A stretch of 64,000 bases of DNA from an uncultured Clostridia bacterium. Its GTDB lineage: Bacteria; Bacillota; Clostridia; Oscillospirales; CAG-382. Made by a program: the position numbers and the translations under genes. The DNA lies in assembly GCA_947628695.1 (NCBI GenBank), contig CANRAV010000003.1:1-64000 (forward strand), given 5' to 3'. Below, piece by piece: positions 7,785 to 16,807 of this stretch; within the stretch, counting starts at the first letter, position 1, and each line of letters begins with the position of its first letter. The notes under the pieces were generated by a model. It was not told where the DNA came from. It ran no database searches and saw only the letters and a list, made by a program, of their open reading frames with translations.

Positions 7785-8336
7785 TTATTTCCCGAAATAT
7801 CTCTTCAGCAGGCCTTCAAACGCCTTGCCGTGGCGAGCCTCGTCGCGTGCCATTTCATGCACGGTGTCGTGTATCGCGTCAAGGCCAAGCTCCTTCGCCT
7901 TCTTTGCAAGCTCGAACTTGCCGGCGGTGGCGCCGTTCTCCGCAGCGACGCGCATAGTGAGGTTCTTCTCCGTAGAGTCGGTAAGCTCTTCGCCCAAAAG
8001 CTCTGCAAACTTTGCGGCGTGCTCTGCCTCCTCAAAGGCGGCCTTCTCCCAATAAAGCGCTATCTCCGGATAGCCCTCTCTCGCGGCAACCCTGCCCATG
8101 GCAAGATACATGCCGACCTCCGAGCACTCGCCGTTAAAGTTGGCGCGAAGCCCCTCTTTTATCTCTTCCGGGGCGTCCTTAGCAACGCCCAATACATGCT
8201 CTGCAGCCCAGGAAAGAGCGTCTTCCCTTACTTCCTCAAACTTGTCGTCGCCCGTGACCTTGCAGCGCGGGCACTGCGCCGGAACACTGTCCGAATAAAT
8301 AATTTCGCCGCAAACCTTGCATCTGTACTTTTTCAT
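7785..8336 (-). CDS. reverse rubrerythrin (NADH peroxidase type)
   Basis: 183 residues with the rubredoxin-like domain at the N-terminus (C6-x-x-C9 and CPRC), followed by the ferritin-like diiron domain. Diiron ligand motifs are [18 protein letters not shown] and DEARHGKAF. This reversed domain order marks the clostridial revRbr group, which reduces H2O2, and O2 indirectly, using electrons passed from NADH through rubredoxin. The ATG overlaps the stop of the Rrf2 gene by 4 bp, so translation is coupled. Rubredoxin follows directly. Confidence 0.92.
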   Translation of the reverse strand: MKKYRCKVCGEIIYSDSVPAQCPRCKVTGDDKFEEVREDALSWAAEHVLGVAKDAPEEIKEGLRANFNGECSEVGMYLAMGRVAAREGYPEIALYWEKAAFEEAEHAAKFAELLGEELTDSTEKNLTMRVAAENGATAGKFELAKKAKELGLDAIHDTVHEMARDEARHGKAFEGLLKRYFGK

Positions 8337-8788
8337 TTTCTTTCCTCCTGTTGCATTTTATTTATAATGTAGTCTATCGGTATGCTTGTATCGGCCATTT
8401 CGGCAACGGAAATGCTTTCAAGGCTTTGTACGATTTGCTCGTTAAGCGCCATGAAAACCCTGTGGTAACGGCAAGCGTCCTTGTCCGGGCTGCGGGTGCA
8501 GACGTGGTCGCTGCCAAGGCACTTCTGCACCTCTATGGGGCCGTCTATCGCCTCTATAACGCGCCTTATGCTAATCTCTTTGGGGGACGCAAGCAGGCTG
8601 TACCCGCCGGAAGCGCCGCGTGTCGCCTTCAGGATGCCGTCAAGCGTAAGCTTGCGCAGTATCTTCATGGCAAAGCGGTGCGGTATGTGCACCTCCGCCG
8701 CTATTTGCGGGGCGCCTACCGGGGAAGCCCCCTCCGCCAGCAGGTTTGTAATCCTAAGGGCGTAATCCGCCTCCTGCGTTATTCTCAT
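8333..8788 (-). CDS. Rrf2-family regulator, probable Fe-S redox sensor
   Basis: 151 residues. Winged-helix start [13 protein letters not shown], recognition region [13 protein letters not shown], then GASGGYSL, all Rrf2 hallmarks. Three cysteines in C-x6-C-x8-C (CLGSDHVC...DAC) match the position of the Fe-S ligands of IscR/NsrR-type sensors. The ATG at 8788 has GGAGG just upstream; the longer TTG start lies over that ribosome site and is rejected. It heads the rubrerythrin-rubredoxin operon and is divergent from a flavodiiron protein, so it probably controls both. Confidence 0.9.
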   Translation of the reverse strand: MRITQEADYALRITNLLAEGASPVGAPQIAAEVHIPHRFAMKILRKLTLDGILKATRGASGGYSLLASPKEISIRRVIEAIDGPIEVQKCLGSDHVCTRSPDKDACRYHRVFMALNEQIVQSLESISVAEMADTSIPIDYIINKMQQEERK

Positions 8789-8826
8789 GCGCGCCTCCAA
8801 ATAATATACCTAAATGGTGTGTTTTT

Positions 8827-8855
8827 ATTATATCCCTTTTATGCCGTCTTGTCAA
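8827..8855 (-). promoter_or_regulatory. consensus promoter of the Rrf2-rubrerythrin operon
   Basis: Minus-strand TTGACA (8855-8850), 17-bp spacer, TATAAT (8832-8827): a perfect SigA consensus. The downstream stretch with ACCATTTAGGTATATTA could hold the repressor site. Confidence 0.8.
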
Positions 8856-8890
8856 GGGCTTTTTGCGAAAATTTTATCCTTATTATTATA

Positions 8891-8919
8891 TTGACAAGGC
8901 GCGCTGCGGCTGGTATAAT
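8891..8919 (+). promoter_or_regulatory. consensus promoter of the flavodiiron gene
   Basis: TTGACA 8891-8896, 17-bp spacer, TATAAT 8914-8919, again perfect. The two divergent promoters share about 35 bp between their -35 boxes, which invites joint control. Confidence 0.85.
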
Positions 8920-8951
8920 TTTAAACAGAATATTATATGAGGAGTGAGTGC

Positions 8952-10742
8952 ATGTTTATCACAAAGGACATAGTTTACGTGGGCGTAAACGACCGCAAGG
9001 TGGATCTTTTTGAAGGCCAATACGTCGTTCCGAACGGGATGGCGTACAATTCCTACGTCATATTCGGGGACAAGGTTGCTGTTATGGACACGGTGGACGC
9101 GGGCTTTACCCACGAGTGGCTGGACAATTTGCAAAGTGCGCTTTCCGGCAGGGAGCCGGATTACCTTGTAGTTCAGCACATGGAGCCGGACCATTCCGCA
9201 AACATAGAAAACTTTTTAAAGGCGTACCCGAAGGCGACGGTGGTCTCCTCGGCGAAGGCCTTTACCATGATGAAAAACTTTTTCGGCACGGACTTTTCGG
9301 ACAGGCGCATAGTTGTCGGTGACGGCGACACGCTTGACTTAGGCGGGCACACGCTTAACTTCGTTGCTGCTCCTATGGTGCACTGGCCGGAGGTTTTGGT
9401 GACCTACGACAGTGCGGACAAGGTGCTTTTCTCCGCAGACGGCTTCGGCAAGTTCGGCGCCCTTGACGCAGAGGAAGACTGGGCCTGCGAAGCGAGGCGC
9501 TATTACATAGGCATAGTGGGCAAGTACGGCGCACAGGTGCAGAACCTGCTTAAAAAGGCCTCCGCCCTTGACATACGCATCATCTGCCCTCTCCACGGGC
9601 CGGTGCTTACGGAAAACCTCGGCTACTACATAAACCTTTACAACATCTGGTCAAGCTACCAGCCGGAGGAGGAAGGCGTACTTATCGCCTACACCTCCGT
9701 TTACGGCCACACGAAGCAGGCTGTGGGCATTTTGGCGGAGCAGCTTAAGGCAAACGGCTGCCCGAAGGTTGTAGTCACCGACCTTGCGCGCTCCGACATG
9801 GCGGAGGCTGTGGAGGACGCGTTCCGCTACAGCAAGCTTGTGCTTGCCACGACGACCTACAACGCCGACATCTTCCCCTTCATGAAGGAGTTTATACACC
9901 ACCTGACGGAGCGCAATTATTCCAACCGCACCGTTGCCTTTATTGAAAACGGAAGCTGGGCACCGCTTGCGGCGAAGACCATGAAGGAGATGCTTTCCTC
10001 CTGCAAGGGGCTTACCTTTGCGGAGAACACGGTAAGGCTGCTTTCCGCCCTCGGCGAAGAAAGCCGCGCGCAGCTTGACGCGCTTTCCGAGGAGCTTAGC
10101 CGCGACTATATCGCGCAGAAGGGCGACAAGGCGAACAAAAGCGACATGACGGCGCTTTTCAACATCGGCTACGGGCTTTACGTGGTGACCTGCAGCGACG
10201 GGAAGAAGGACAACGGGCTTATCGTAAACACCGTGTCGCAGGTGACGAACACGCCAAACCGCATTGCCGTTGCGATAAACAAGCAGAACTACTCGCACCA
10301 CATCATAAAGCAGACCGGCGAGATGAACGTCAACTGCCTTACGGTGGATGCTCCCTTCTCCGTTTTTGAAAGGTTCGGCTTTGTAAGCGGAAGGAATACC
10401 GACAAGTTTGAAGGGCTTGAACCCCTGCGCTCCGACAACGGGCTTGCCTTCCTGCCGAGGTACATAAACTCGTTTATGTCCTTGAAGGTAGAGCAGTACA
10501 TCGACCTTGACACGCACGGGATGTTTATCTGCTCCGTTACGGAGGCGCGCGTCATCTCCGACAGAGAGACCATGACCTACACCTACTACCAGAACAACGT
10601 AAAGCCGAAGCCCAAAACCGAGGGCAAGAAGGGCTTTGTGTGCAAGATCTGCGGCTACGTCTACGAGGGCGACACATTACCCGAGGACTTCGTCTGCCCC
10701 CTCTGCAAACACGGCGCTGCGGACTTTGAGGAGATCAAATAG
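8952..10742 (+). CDS. flavodiiron protein fused to flavin reductase and rubredoxin
   Basis: 596 residues with four modules. A metallo-beta-lactamase-like diiron domain (about 1-250) has ligands HMEPDH, the MVHWPE segment and CPLHGP. A flavodoxin domain (about 255-395) has YTSVYGHT. A flavin-reductase-like domain (about 405-555) contains NGLIVNTVSQ. A short C-terminal rubredoxin has CKICG and CPLC. Such proteins reduce O2 or NO to water or N2O in the anaerobe cytosol. Having rubredoxin and flavin reductase built in suggests a self-contained NAD(P)H-to-O2 path. The ATG at 8952 follows GAGGAGTGAGTGC. It is divergent from the Rrf2/reverse rubrerythrin operon. Confidence 0.9.
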   Translation: MFITKDIVYVGVNDRKVDLFEGQYVVPNGMAYNSYVIFGDKVAVMDTVDAGFTHEWLDNLQSALSGREPDYLVVQHMEPDHSANIENFLKAYPKATVVSSAKAFTMMKNFFGTDFSDRRIVVGDGDTLDLGGHTLNFVAAPMVHWPEVLVTYDSADKVLFSADGFGKFGALDAEEDWACEARRYYIGIVGKYGAQVQNLLKKASALDIRIICPLHGPVLTENLGYYINLYNIWSSYQPEEEGVLIAYTSVYGHTKQAVGILAEQLKANGCPKVVVTDLARSDMAEAVEDAFRYSKLVLATTTYNADIFPFMKEFIHHLTERNYSNRTVAFIENGSWAPLAAKTMKEMLSSCKGLTFAENTVRLLSALGEESRAQLDALSEELSRDYIAQKGDKANKSDMTALFNIGYGLYVVTCSDGKKDNGLIVNTVSQVTNTPNRIAVAINKQNYSHHIIKQTGEMNVNCLTVDAPFSVFERFGFVSGRNTDKFEGLEPLRSDNGLAFLPRYINSFMSLKVEQYIDLDTHGMFICSVTEARVISDRETMTYTYYQNNVKPKPKTEGKKGFVCKICGYVYEGDTLPEDFVCPLCKHGAADFEEIK

Positions 10743-10759
10743 GCTTATTGTTATTTTTT

Positions 10760-10901
10760 GGACGGGCTTTTCGCCCGTCCTTGTTTTTTGAAGGGACTCG
10801 GTCCCTTCAGGGGGCTTTTAGTCCAAAGGGCACGGCCCTTTGGAAACCCAATATGGCAACGCAGGCTATGTCTTAGCCTGCAAAGGCTGTTCGCACGTAT
10901 G
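10760..10901 (+). repeat. module-1 hairpin repeat, copy B (with terminator)
   Basis: Terminator GGACGGGC...GCCCGTCC with T-run (10760-10789), GAAGGGAC-TCG-GTCCCTTC (10790-10808), CCAAAGGGC-ACG-GCCCTTTGG (10823-10843), TGGCAACGCAGG and CGCACGTATG (10892-10901). It lacks the spacer found in copies A and C between the first two hairpins. Bases 10902-10997 hold nothing recognisable. Confidence 0.8.
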
Positions 10902-10997
10902 AAATGTTTGTGCACCGAAACTCCACACTGCCTATGTGACTGCAAAATTCCATATATAAAGCGTTGTTTTTATAATTTTTTTCGTCGCTTTTGCAGC

Positions 10998-11026
10998 TTG
11001 TGAGAAGAGCTTAAACGTGCTACAAT
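10998..11026 (+). promoter_or_regulatory. promoter of the MATE transporter gene
   Basis: TTGTGA 10998-11003, 17-bp spacer, TACAAT 11021-11026. The -10 box covers an upstream ATG at 11025, so the gene must start at 11064. Confidence 0.65.
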
Positions 11027-11063
11027 GCAAAAGCAGAGAGTTTTTTCGGAGGTCTTTTTCCCA

Positions 11064-12452
11064 ATGGCTAAATTAAAAAGCAGGCACGAAATAGACATGA
11101 CGCACGGCGGGCTTGCGGGCAAGATTCTGCTGTTTGCTGTGCCGCTTATGCTTTCAAGCCTGCTGCAGCTTCTGTTCAACGCGGCCGACGTGATAGTGGT
11201 CGGGCGTTTCGTGAACAAAGAGGCGCTGGCTGCGGTCGGCTCCACCTCGTCTATAATCAACCTGCTTGTGAACCTGTTTATCGGGCTTTCCGTCGGCGCA
11301 AACGTCATCATCGCGCACGATTTGGGCGTTGAGGACGAGAAGCGCGTCAAAAAGGGCGTGCACACCTCTATGCTGATTGCCGCTATTGGCGGCGTGCTGC
11401 TTACGGTCGTCGGGGCACTGCTTGCAAGGCAGCTTCTTGTGTGGACGGACTCGCACGAGGACGTTATAGACCTTGCGACGATGTATCTGCGCATCTACTT
11501 CTTCGGTATGCCCGCCAACATGATATACAACTTCGGCGCGGCGATACTGCGCACGAAGGGCGACACGAAGCGCCCCCTTTACATCCTGACGGCTGCCGGC
11601 GTGATGAACGTCTGCTTAAACCTGTTCTTCGTAATCGTCTGCCATATGAGCGTGGACGGCGTAGCCTGGGCGACCATTATCTCGCAGTACTTCTCCGCCG
11701 TCTGCGTCGTGGCCTGCCTTATAAAGGACAAGGACGCGCTGCACCTTGATATAAAGTCGCTGCGTCTTGACCTTGTCACCGTCAAGCGCATACTTAAGGT
11801 CGGGATCCCCGCAGGGCTGCAGGGCGTTGTGTTTTCCGTGTCGAACGTGATAATTCAGGCGTCTATCAACTCGTTCAAGGACACCGCCATCATTGCCGGC
11901 GCATCCGCCGCCGCAAGCATAGAGGGCTTTGTATACGTGGCGATGAACGCCTTCTACCAGACCTGCCTGACCTTTTCAAGCCGCAACTACGGCGCGGGGG
12001 AGGCGAAGCGCGTGGACAAAACGCTTTGCCTTTGCCAGCTTTACGTGGTGATAACGGGGCTTTTGCTTGGCGGGCTTGCCGTGCTGTTCGGGAAGCAGCT
12101 TGCCTCCCTTTACGACACGGAGCCGGAGGTAATTAATCAGGCGGTGCTGCGCATGAAGTACGTGTGCACGCTTTACTGCCTGTGCGGGATGATGGACACC
12201 TTCGTCGGCGTTCTGCGCGGGGTGGGGTATTCCGTAGCCCCCATGCTTGTTTCGATAATAGGCGTCTGCGGCGGCAGAATACTTTGGATTTTCACGGTGT
12301 TTGCGCACTACCACACGCCGGAGATGCTGTACATCTCCTACCCCGTCAGCTGGGCCGTCACCGCGGCGGTGCACCTTGCGGCCTTCCTCGCCGTCAGGAA
12401 GCGCGCCTACGCAAAGATTGCGCCCGCTGCCGCCGCCCGCCTGCAGGCGTGA
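11064..12452 (+). CDS. MATE-family efflux transporter
   Basis: 462 residues with twelve hydrophobic segments in two halves, starting MAKLKSRHEIDMTHGGLAGKI. MATE hallmarks are PLMLSSLLQLLFNAADVIVVGRFV and the second-half AIEGFVYVAMNAFYQTC. It is a cation-coupled antiporter of the cytoplasmic membrane; clostridial members of this DinF/NorM-like group export drugs or unknown metabolites. The substrate cannot be read from sequence. GGAGG lies 11 bp before the chosen ATG. A bidirectional terminator separates it from a convergent lipoprotein gene. Confidence 0.9.
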   Translation: MAKLKSRHEIDMTHGGLAGKILLFAVPLMLSSLLQLLFNAADVIVVGRFVNKEALAAVGSTSSIINLLVNLFIGLSVGANVIIAHDLGVEDEKRVKKGVHTSMLIAAIGGVLLTVVGALLARQLLVWTDSHEDVIDLATMYLRIYFFGMPANMIYNFGAAILRTKGDTKRPLYILTAAGVMNVCLNLFFVIVCHMSVDGVAWATIISQYFSAVCVVACLIKDKDALHLDIKSLRLDLVTVKRILKVGIPAGLQGVVFSVSNVIIQASINSFKDTAIIAGASAAASIEGFVYVAMNAFYQTCLTFSSRNYGAGEAKRVDKTLCLCQLYVVITGLLLGGLAVLFGKQLASLYDTEPEVINQAVLRMKYVCTLYCLCGMMDTFVGVLRGVGYSVAPMLVSIIGVCGGRILWIFTVFAHYHTPEMLYISYPVSWAVTAAVHLAAFLAVRKRAYAKIAPAAAARLQA

Positions 12453-12463
12453 ACACTTAAAAC

Positions 12464-12498
12464 AAAGCCCGCGCAGAAAACTCCCGCGCGGGCTTTTT
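12464..12498. terminator. bidirectional terminator between MATE and lipoprotein genes
   Basis: AAAGCCCGCGC at 12464-12474 pairs with GCGCGGGCTTT at 12486-12496 and is followed by T's. It sits between convergent genes. Confidence 0.8.
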
Positions 12499-12506
12499 GT
12501 GCCGTA

Positions 12507-13337
12507 TTATACGCCTATTTCTTTGAAGAGCTCGCCGGCATAAGACGGCGTTTCACCTTCAACAAGCTCTTTCCACTTCTCCTCGGTGAAATACACAGCC
12601 TCGCCGGTTTCCTCCGAATTGTGGTAGTTGTAATCAATCAGCTGTATATTATTATTGCCCTTAGCATCGACATACAGCCAATTTTCACCGCCGTTTATGA
12701 CGGTGTCGGGTGACCACAAGCTTTGCATACCGGACCGATAAGCCATAACGTCTTCCGGCCTCGGCCTTATGCCGTAAATAAGCCTTGCGGTCACTATCTC
12801 GTTTGCCTTCAAATTAGGGGTATCGGCATCAATTTCAAAGGTAAAACGCCTTCCCGCTATCTTTGGGATGGCTTTTATTAAGCTTTCGTCAATCGGAGCC
12901 GTTACCGACGATACATATGTGTAGGTTCCAAACGCGGCGGTAAGCCTGCAAAGGCGGTAGGTTTCAAATTGGTACGGGAACATTTTAAGCCCCTCTCCCT
13001 CGCTAAGCTCCAGTGCAAGGTAGTTGTAACGGTCGCTAAGCTCTTTCCACTCCGCCAAAAAGTCGCAGGTAAACTCCTCGTCTATCTTATCCGCCTCAAA
13101 AGCGCCCCAGTTCGCGGTTTTGAAGAGAAGCACTTCTTTGCCGTCTTCATCTGTGTACACCTCGGCGTCGCCGAAATACTTGGTCTGCACCACGCTGCTG
13201 CCGTCGCTTGCCTCGGACGTCTCGTCGGCGCTCTCCGCACGGCTTATGTCGCCGCTTGTGTCAGATCCTCCTTTATTGCAGCCGGCAAAGGTCAAAACCG
13301 CGGCCAGTGCAATAAACAGTGCCAAAAGTTTTTTCAC
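12507..13337 (-). CDS. secreted lipoprotein of unknown function
   Basis: 276 residues. Lipoprotein signal peptide with lipobox LTFAGC (Cys at about 20), then a Ser/Asp/Glu-rich linker to residue 50, then a globular part with no motif I recognise (segments FPYQFETYRLCRL and GENWLYVDAKGNNN). The GTG start is preceded by AAAGGAGAGG. The protein would be lipidated and anchored on the outer face of the membrane. Its promoter has an unusual 7-G spacer. Confidence 0.7.
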   Translation of the reverse strand: MKKLLALFIALAAVLTFAGCNKGGSDTSGDISRAESADETSEASDGSSVVQTKYFGDAEVYTDEDGKEVLLFKTANWGAFEADKIDEEFTCDFLAEWKELSDRYNYLALELSEGEGLKMFPYQFETYRLCRLTAAFGTYTYVSSVTAPIDESLIKAIPKIAGRRFTFEIDADTPNLKANEIVTARLIYGIRPRPEDVMAYRSGMQSLWSPDTVINGGENWLYVDAKGNNNIQLIDYNYHNSEETGEAVYFTEEKWKELVEGETPSYAGELFKEIGV

Positions 13338-13375
13338 GTTATGCCTCTCCTTTCGGGTTGTCTTTGTACACTTAT

Positions 13376-13403
13376 ATTATACAATACCCCCCCTGAATGT
13401 CAA
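13376..13403 (-). promoter_or_regulatory. promoter with a poly-G spacer for the lipoprotein
   Basis: Minus-strand TTGACA (13403-13398), 16-bp spacer containing seven consecutive G's, TATAAT (13381-13376). Slippage in the G tract would change the spacer length and therefore promoter strength. Confidence 0.6.
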
Positions 13404-13432
13404 GAGCATATTTGCATATTTCTGCCGTTTTG

Positions 13433-14278
13433 TTACGACTTTTCGCCGTTTTCAAGGAAGAAGCTTACAAAGGGCAGGGCGACAACAGCGTGCTTCCCTG
13501 CGGCGTCCGCAAAGGCGGCGTTCATCCTGAAATGCCCAAGCGCGTAGATGTACATCCCGTAATCGAACTCCGAACGGTCTATCTCAAACGCAATGGGCGG
13601 TACGCCCTCGTACCACTCGCTTATGCACTTGCCCTCTATGCGCGAGCTGTCCAAAAGCACCGGGAAGTTGCCTATGACAAGTATCCTGTCGCCCTCGAAG
13701 GCGGCAAAGGTACTCTTAAAAAGCTCTTTGTCCAGCTCCCTTGTCGCCCAGGGGGCGGTTTCGCCCTTAAGCACAAGGTCCATCATGTCCCTGCCGTTCT
13801 CGTGCAGCGTGCCGCAGCCGAGAGTGCGATTTTTAAAGAAGGAGTTTATGACGCCCTTAACCTTTTTCGGTTCTATAAGCCTCAACAGATCCCTTTTGCT
13901 TTCCTCTTTAAAGTACGGGCAGTTCGCGCCGCAGAAGCCGCCGGCCTTCATAAGCCCGCTGCGGTGCGGCTTGTCAAGCGTGCTTACCGTGTCGTCGTAG
14001 AGACAGCACGACTCGCGCGAGAAATACAGCTTGTATTCCATAACGCTGCGGCGTTTAACCTCCCGCAGGGAGTAAAACAAACACCCGCTGCAGCCGGTGG
14101 TGACAGGCTCCAGCATGTCTGTGTGCTCCTCCGGCACGACAAAGCTGTTTCCGCTTTCAGCGCTCCCGTTCTCCACGGGCACGCACAGACAGTACCTGCT
14201 TCCCTTCTCGTCATAGCTGATGTCGCTAAGCAGAACCGTCTCTCCCCTGTACTTGTACATGTTGTTGATGATTACCAT
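13433..14278 (-). CDS. conserved-looking cysteine-rich protein, unknown
   Basis: 281 residues, no signal peptide or membrane helix. Cysteine motifs are TTGCSGCLFYS, ESCCLYDD, GFCGANCPYF and TLGCGTLHENG, which could bind a metal or cluster. No family is recognised. ATG preceded by AGGAGATCATT. The upstream 326 bp to pckA contain the pckA promoter. The coding frame is credible from its codon usage and ribosome site. Confidence 0.6.
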   Translation of the reverse strand: MVIINNMYKYRGETVLLSDISYDEKGSRYCLCVPVENGSAESGNSFVVPEEHTDMLEPVTTGCSGCLFYSLREVKRRSVMEYKLYFSRESCCLYDDTVSTLDKPHRSGLMKAGGFCGANCPYFKEESKRDLLRLIEPKKVKGVINSFFKNRTLGCGTLHENGRDMMDLVLKGETAPWATRELDKELFKSTFAAFEGDRILVIGNFPVLLDSSRIEGKCISEWYEGVPPIAFEIDRSEFDYGMYIYALGHFRMNAAFADAAGKHAVVALPFVSFFLENGEKS

Positions 14279-14451
14279 AATGATCTCCTAACCCGAGGGT
14301 GCACTTCACCCCTACATTATACAATGTCAAAAAAAGACGATTTATCTATAAAATTTTTAGTTTTTTTACCAAAATTTTTTATCCTTTAAAAGGGAATGTG
14401 CACCTTCAAAAAAAATTTACCGTTTAAGGGGAGCAAGTTGCACGCAAAAGG

Positions 14452-14490
14452 TTGACAAGCATTGACTTTTGTGTTAAATTCTATTATAGG
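14452..14490 (+). promoter_or_regulatory. pckA promoter region
   Basis: Two overlapping options: TTGACA 14452-14457 with TAAATT 14475-14480, or TTGACT 14462-14467 with TATAGG 14485-14490, each with a 17-bp spacer. A leader of about 100 nt with a GC-rich hairpin near 14518-14545 precedes the start codon. No known riboswitch is recognised. Confidence 0.5.
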
Positions 14491-14604
14491 TGGTTTTTTG
14501 GGTTCGGCAAAAACAAAGCCGCCGCGGGGTGACCCTCCGCAAGAGATTTGCCCCTTTACTTAAACCGAATAAAAAATACAACATAAAGAAGAGAGGACTA
14601 AACC

Positions 14605-16212
14605 ATGAGCAAACTTGATTTAAGCAAGTACGGAATTACAGGGGTTAAAGAGATAATCCACAACCCCTCTTACGAGGAGATGTTCGAAGCAGAGATGGAC
14701 CCTTCCCTTGAGGGATACGAAAAGGGCAAGCTTACCAATCTCGGCGCAGTAAACGTTATGACCGGCATCTACACCGGCCGCTCCCCCAAAGACAAGTTCA
14801 TCGTTATGGATGAAAATTCGAAGGACACCGTTTGGTGGACCTCCGACGAGTTTAAGAACGACAACCACCCCTGCAGCGAGGAAAGCTGGAAGGCGCTTAA
14901 GGACCTTGCCGTTAAGGAGCTTTCCAATAAGAAGCTTTACGTTGTTGACGTTTTCTGCGGTGCAAACGCAGATTCCCGCATGGCCATCCGCTTTATAATG
15001 GAAGTGGCATGGCAGGCACACTTTGTAACCAACATGTTTATAGTGCCCAGTGCCGAGGAGCTTGAGAACTTCGAGCCGGACTTTATATGCTACAACGCTT
15101 CCAAGGCGAAGGTTGAGAACTATAAGGAGCTTGGCCTTAACTCCGAAACCGCGGCTGTGTTCAACATCACCTCGCGCGAGCAGGTTATACTTAAAACCTG
15201 GTACGGCGGCGAGATGAAAAAGGGCATGTTCTCTATGATGAACTACTATCTGCCCCTCCGCGGCATGGCTTCCATGCACTGCTCTGCAAATACCGACATG
15301 AACGGGCAGAACACGGCGCTCTTCTTCGGCCTTTCCGGCACCGGCAAGACCACCCTTTCCACCGACCCGAAGCGTCTTCTTATCGGCGACGACGAGCACG
15401 GCTGGGACGACAACGGCGTATTCAACTTCGAGGGCGGCTGCTATGCGAAGGTTATAAACCTGGACAAAGAGTCGGAGCCCGACATATACAACGCCATAAA
15501 GAGGAACGCGCTTCTTGAGAACGTGACCGTAGGCGACGACGGCGAGTGCGACTTTGCAGACAGCTCTGTTACCGAGAACACCCGCGTTTCCTACCCCATC
15601 ACGCACATAGAGAAGATCGTGCGTCCCGTTTCCGCGGCTCCGGATGCGAAGAACGTTATCTTCCTTTCCGCAGACGCTTTCGGCGTGCTGCCTCCCGTTT
15701 CCGTGCTTACGCCCGAGCAGGCTAAGTACTACTTCCTTTCCGGCTTCACCTCCAAGCTTGCAGGTACGGAGCGCGGCATTACGGAGCCGACCCCGACCTT
15801 CTCTGCATGCTTCGGCCAGGCATTCCTCGAACTGCACCCGACCAAGTACGCAGAAGAGCTTGTTAAGAAGATGGAAAAGAGCGGTGCAAAGGCTTACCTT
15901 GTAAACACCGGCTGGAACGGCACCGGCAAGCGCATCTCCATCAAGGACACGCGCGGCATCATCGACGCAATTCTCGACGGTTCTATCCTCAAGGCCGAGA
16001 CGAAGACCATCCCCTACTTCAACCTTGAAGTGCCCACGGCGCTTCCGGGCGTTGACAGCGGCATTCTCGACCCGCGTGACACCTACAAGGACGCGTCGGA
16101 GTGGCAAGCTAAGGCAAAGGACCTCGCCGGCAGGTTCGTTAAGAACTTTGTCAAGTACACCGGCAACGAAGCAGGCAAGGCGCTTGTTGCGGCAGGCCCC
16201 AAGCTTGACTAA
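14605..16212 (+). CDS. pckA: phosphoenolpyruvate carboxykinase (ATP)
   Basis: 535 residues, the usual length of the ATP-dependent enzyme that interconverts oxaloacetate + ATP and PEP + CO2 + ADP in the cytosol. Motifs: TGRSPKDKF near residue 55, YHCS-like MHCSANTD, the kinase-1a loop [11 protein letters not shown], and [21 protein letters not shown] for metal and nucleotide binding. ATG preceded by GAGAGGACTAAACC. A strong terminator follows. In anaerobes it often runs in the carboxylating direction during fermentation; direction here is not shown. A long antisense frame over this gene is a composition artefact. Confidence 0.96.
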   Translation: MSKLDLSKYGITGVKEIIHNPSYEEMFEAEMDPSLEGYEKGKLTNLGAVNVMTGIYTGRSPKDKFIVMDENSKDTVWWTSDEFKNDNHPCSEESWKALKDLAVKELSNKKLYVVDVFCGANADSRMAIRFIMEVAWQAHFVTNMFIVPSAEELENFEPDFICYNASKAKVENYKELGLNSETAAVFNITSREQVILKTWYGGEMKKGMFSMMNYYLPLRGMASMHCSANTDMNGQNTALFFGLSGTGKTTLSTDPKRLLIGDDEHGWDDNGVFNFEGGCYAKVINLDKESEPDIYNAIKRNALLENVTVGDDGECDFADSSVTENTRVSYPITHIEKIVRPVSAAPDAKNVIFLSADAFGVLPPVSVLTPEQAKYYFLSGFTSKLAGTERGITEPTPTFSACFGQAFLELHPTKYAEELVKKMEKSGAKAYLVNTGWNGTGKRISIKDTRGIIDAILDGSILKAETKTIPYFNLEVPTALPGVDSGILDPRDTYKDASEWQAKAKDLAGRFVKNFVKYTGNEAGKALVAAGPKLD

Positions 16213-16236
16213 TCGCAAAGCGTAAAGGCATAGTTA

Positions 16237-16274
16237 AAGCGCTTCGGGTTTCTGCCCGAAGCGCTTGATTTTTT
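16237..16274 (+). terminator. pckA terminator
   Basis: AAGCGCTTCGGG (16237-16248) pairs perfectly with CCCGAAGCGCTT (16255-16266), followed by GATTTTTT. Confidence 0.85.
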
Positions 16275-16294
16275 AAAGCAGCCGTGAAGGACGG

Positions 16295-16792
16295 TCAGTT
16301 GTTGTTCATCCTTCCCTGCTCCCTGTCGCGAATTATCTTCTCAAGCGTCACATACACGCACACAATGCGGTCCGTAAGGCTTTCGTTCCGAATGTCGATA
16401 TAATACACGTCGTGCAGGGACACCCACTTGCGGTGCGTGGAAGCGACGAGATTGCCCATGGCGTCGTAAAGCTCGTAATTGTGCTGCAGGACGTCGCCGT
16501 GCAGCTCCCACCCCATGCTGTCTATTTTTATCACGTCGTTCATAAGGTGGAACCACTCCGTCTTGATGTCTATCTCCTCGCCGGAGGCCATCTCTATCGT
16601 GTGCGTCTCGTGCATGGAGATCGGCTTCTTTGTAACCTTGGCTATCTCCTCGCCGTCGGCCTTGCGTATAAACGTGGTGTCATGCACGGAAACGGCCTTG
16701 CTCTCCACCTCGTAGACGACCCTGTCGTCCTCGTCCATTATCTCGATTTTTTTGTGGATTGAAAGCATTTTTGCCTTTGTGTGCAGCAGCAT
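16295..16792 (-). CDS. LURP-one-related family protein
   Basis: 165 residues starting MLLHTKAKMLSIHKKIEIMDE, the typical opening of the LURP-one/Tubby-like fold (DUF567), with repeated beta-strand patterns such as VVYEVESKAVSVHDTTFI and GNLVASTHRKWVSLHDVYYIDI. Function of bacterial members is unknown; a membrane-tethered or phosphoinositide-like binding role is only speculative. This ATG has GGGAG 5 bp upstream. An alternative ATG at 16807 abuts the aquaporin stop and adds five residues. Probably an operon with the aquaporin. Confidence 0.75.
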   Translation of the reverse strand: MLLHTKAKMLSIHKKIEIMDEDDRVVYEVESKAVSVHDTTFIRKADGEEIAKVTKKPISMHETHTIEMASGEEIDIKTEWFHLMNDVIKIDSMGWELHGDVLQHNYELYDAMGNLVASTHRKWVSLHDVYYIDIRNESLTDRIVCVYVTLEKIIRDREQGRMNNN

Positions 16793-16807
16793 TTGAACTC
16801 CCGTCAT

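Noticed and set aside
8788..8800. Longer start for the Rrf2 regulator
   Set aside because: The upstream TTG lies over the GGAGG that serves the ATG at 8788, and [12 protein letters not shown] is the typical family start.
14620..16218. 532-codon open frame antisense to pckA
   Set aside because: Arises from codon bias of the GC-rich sense gene; no ribosome site or family resemblance. Long antisense frames over asd, leuA, ilvB and the decarboxylase were dismissed for the same reason.
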